Made by a program: the position numbers and the translations under genes. Shown here one piece after another: positions 62,521 through 64,000 of a stretch of 64,000 nucleotides of DNA. How positions within the stretch are numbered: the first letter of the stretch is position 1; every line of letters starts with the position of its first letter. The notes beneath the pieces are model-generated. The model worked only from the letters and a program-made list of their open reading frames with translations, was not told where the DNA came from and made no database searches. Origin of the DNA: JAWLHU01 sp041690255 (GTDB taxonomy: Bacteria; Bacillota; Sulfobacillia; Symbiobacteriales; Symbiobacteriaceae); NCBI GenBank assembly GCA_041690255.1, contig JAWLHU010000005.1, positions 310,001 to 374,000 of the forward strand, given 5' to 3'.

Positions 62521-62969
62521 TCGACAGGAAGGAGAAGGGCAACTCGGCCCTTGCCGTCTGAACCTGCCCCGGAGCCTGCACCGCTACGCCTACGTTCACC
62601 ACCACCGCCGCCGATATCAATGTTCTCCGTCAAATGCCAGGTCGGGTAGTGGTGACTCAGGAGGTCACTCCGGTGGCGGCACGAGTAAGCCACCTCTGCA
62701 GACTGCGCGCGATCCGGGCGAGGATGACGGCGGCGAGGGGCCGGGCGACCCGTCAACGCCTGAGAGCAACCTTCCAAAAGAGGCACAGGCTACGCTTCAT
62801 CGGATCAAAAAGGAACCAGGGAACTGCCAGGAGTTCGCGGTTGAAACGCCAGGTGCGCGAGCCACGCTAGCCACGGGAAGCGGCGAATCGTCGAATCGCC
62901 GTAGGAAGGAGCGGACAGGTTTACTACCGGGACGATCACTATAGCACGTTTCCAAAGGTGGAGTGGGGC
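62521..62969 (+). pseudogene. Barnase-like ribonuclease toxin, multiply frameshifted
   Basis: Coding-like segments in successive frames. The first part is Pro/Thr-rich and the next is Gly/Ser-rich (SGSGDSGGHSGGG). Then come LPKEAQATLHRIKK, QEFAVETPGAR, HGKRRI, and finally GQVYYRDDHYSTFPKVEW. These are the order and motifs of secreted RNase Ba/N1 family enzymes (LPxEA..tL..I, xEyTVxTPG, RxxRRIV, YYTxDHYxTF), including the catalytic histidine in DDHY. About 25 residues of the domain centre are missing. An 8-base tandem duplication (CGAATCGT CGAATCGC, 62884-62899) shifts the frame. The gene cannot encode an active enzyme. Confidence 0.7.
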
Positions 62970-63383
62970 ATGACATCCTTGCGAAGTATCCTGGAAGGCG
63001 GAAAGGGATCGATCATCAGCGTAACCGAGGCTATCTCACTGGAAGACACGGCCCAGCTTGCCAAAACCTATGGTCTGTCGCTTTTCTTCGTAAAGGGTCA
63101 GACGACAACCGACAAGTGGAGTTTTCTGGAGCAGATGGCTCGCTCACTTCGCTTCCCCGCCTACTTTGGCAATAACTGGGATGCACTCGAGGAATGCTTG
63201 ACAGACTTGAGTTGGTTGGAGCCGAGTAGTGGCTATCTGATTTTGTGGGATGATGCATTCAGGTTACAGACCGATCACCCACAGGAGTTTCGGACCGCAA
63301 TGGATGTTTTGGCATCGGCTGTGACGCATTGGGCTGCCAGCAACACACCAATGTACGTCATTGTCCTTGTCGAGGAGTCCTGA
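62970..63383 (+). CDS. Barstar-family RNase inhibitor (immunity protein)
   Basis: 137 residues from ATG 62970 after GGTGGAG. The barstar core is clear: FLEQMARSLRFPAYFGNNWDALEECLTDLSWL, with the acidic helix that enters the RNase active site (NWDALEECLTDL). Barstar proteins neutralise barnase-type RNases in the cytoplasm. Its cognate toxin is the decayed gene directly upstream, and both share the riboswitch leader. The antidote is intact while the toxin is broken. Confidence 0.9.
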   Translation: MTSLRSILEGGKGSIISVTEAISLEDTAQLAKTYGLSLFFVKGQTTTDKWSFLEQMARSLRFPAYFGNNWDALEECLTDLSWLEPSSGYLILWDDAFRLQTDHPQEFRTAMDVLASAVTHWAASNTPMYVIVLVEES

Positions 63384-63600
63384 GCATACGAACGGGCTGC
63401 GAACTCCCATCCAAGTGCGAGTCCGAAACCACAAGTTGCCAAGAAGGATCGTTCGATACATCCTGCGGAGAGGTACACCCAGACGACACCTTTTGTCATG
63501 TCAACCAGACGTTCGACAACCAGGCCCAGGGATTTCTCTAGGTAGCTTCCCAGACCGACTCGAAGACACTGATCTGCTACTTCAGATTGGGGTGGAGTAA
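63384..63600 (+). other. Region between the barstar gene and the last gene
   Basis: No intact gene. The last 60 bases of one frame (GSFPDRLEDTDLLLQIGVE, stop at 63598-63600) look coding and abut the next start, so a gene tail may remain here. The rest has stops in all frames or poor coding character. Confidence 0.35.
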
Positions 63601-64000
63601 GTGCCCGTAGTACCATTTCCGGCGAGACTCAGTGCCAGCCTGTTTAGCCTCAAGGACTATCACGACCCAGCTATTGGAAAATCTGTTCTGGATGCCATCG
63701 ATCGGGCCGACCCATCTCTTCAACCCACGAAGTACGACCAGTGCGAGCCCTTGAAGCGGCGGTATGTGTTGCGCGACCATGAGGGCCCCCTGGCCTATTG
63801 GATGGGTGAACACAACTCTGGCGTATGCAGAGAGGCCCGAAGGGCGTCGAGCTCTGGTAGCTCTAGTTGACGACTTGGTCCAGGTGTGTGACGTTGTCTT
63901 CGCCTCAATATGCTATTACAAGCCTGCAAACAATAACCTTGCATCAGTGGTCGACCTTCGCGTCCGGTTACCGCAACCCTGCTGGGTTATGTATCTAGGC
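63601..64000 (+). pseudogene. Frameshifted immunity-like gene, running off the window
   Basis: From GTG 63601 the frame reads MPVVPFPARLSASLFSLKDY to about 63808 (AYWMGEH). The coding continues in another frame from NTTLAYAERPEGRRALVALVDD to CYYKPANNNLASVVDLRVRLPQPCWVMYLG at the window end. A one-base change near 63808 explains the switch. The size, the position next to a barstar gene, and the ending (LP..CWVMYLG, resembling Imm52-type LPGxxWxxYLG) suggest a polymorphic-toxin immunity protein, but this is inference. The 3' end lies beyond the window. Confidence 0.5.

Overview
The window is high-GC, gene-dense bacterial DNA with AGGAGG-type ribosome binding sites and frequent TTG and GTG starts. 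Firmicutes markers include the yicC-remA-gmk-rpoZ-coaBC-priA-def-fmt order, RqcH, a SleB/LysM cortex-lytic type enzyme, SLH domains and LL-diaminopimelate aminotransferase next to dapF. Together these suggest a high-GC, spore-forming relative of the clostridia, most like Symbiobacterium. That identification rests on gene content and order, not on a database search.

Layout. 1-4390: end of a peptide-binding protein followed by a complete dppBCDF-type ABC importer. 4.5-9.4 kb: a double GNAT acetyltransferase, then 2-oxoacid:ferredoxin oxidoreductase korAB, divergent from a LysR regulator. 9.4-18.8 kb: ACT-domain malic enzyme, a CAP/SLH surface protein, a serine hydrolase, rqcH, a TerC-family membrane protein and a FabK-like flavin enzyme. 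The malic enzyme and FabK-like genes are each preceded by a FapR-like site. 18.9-26 kb: a 25-residue membrane peptide gene, two paralogous large lipoproteins, a deaminase, a SleB/LysM hydrolase and a Crp-family regulator. 26-35.9 kb: a MalT-like regulator, a decayed flavodoxin-like gene, small membrane proteins, a Ca2+-type P-ATPase and a repeat-bearing lipoprotein. 36-38.6 kb: dapF and dapL, with a DUF3105 fragment running in frame into dapF. 38.7-42 kb: an accessory patch with a frameshifted AAA ATPase plus HNH protein (Septu-like), a DUF1801 protein, a membrane pseudogene and a DUF2277 protein. 42-44.6 kb: a secreted collagen-like protein. 45.7-59.5 kb: housekeeping genes (yicC to fmt, later rsmB) with a Zn protease, small coupled genes, an M48 protease and an ECF sigma/anti-sigma pair between fmt and rsmB. 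59.7-62.1 kb: a 21-bp tandem repeat array, a class A beta-lactamase-like protein and a LysM/M14 peptidase. 62.3-64 kb: a c-di-GMP (GEMM-I) riboswitch, a decayed barnase-like RNase, a barstar immunity protein and a second frameshifted, immunity-like gene.

The most notable accessory content is decaying conflict machinery. One case is a Septu-like ATPase/HNH pair with three frameshifts and one lost Zn-ligand cysteine. The other is a barnase/barstar module under a predicted c-di-GMP riboswitch, in which the toxin is broken but the antidote is intact. A FapR-like operator shared by malic enzyme and an enoyl-reductase-like gene suggests a link between NADPH supply and lipid synthesis.
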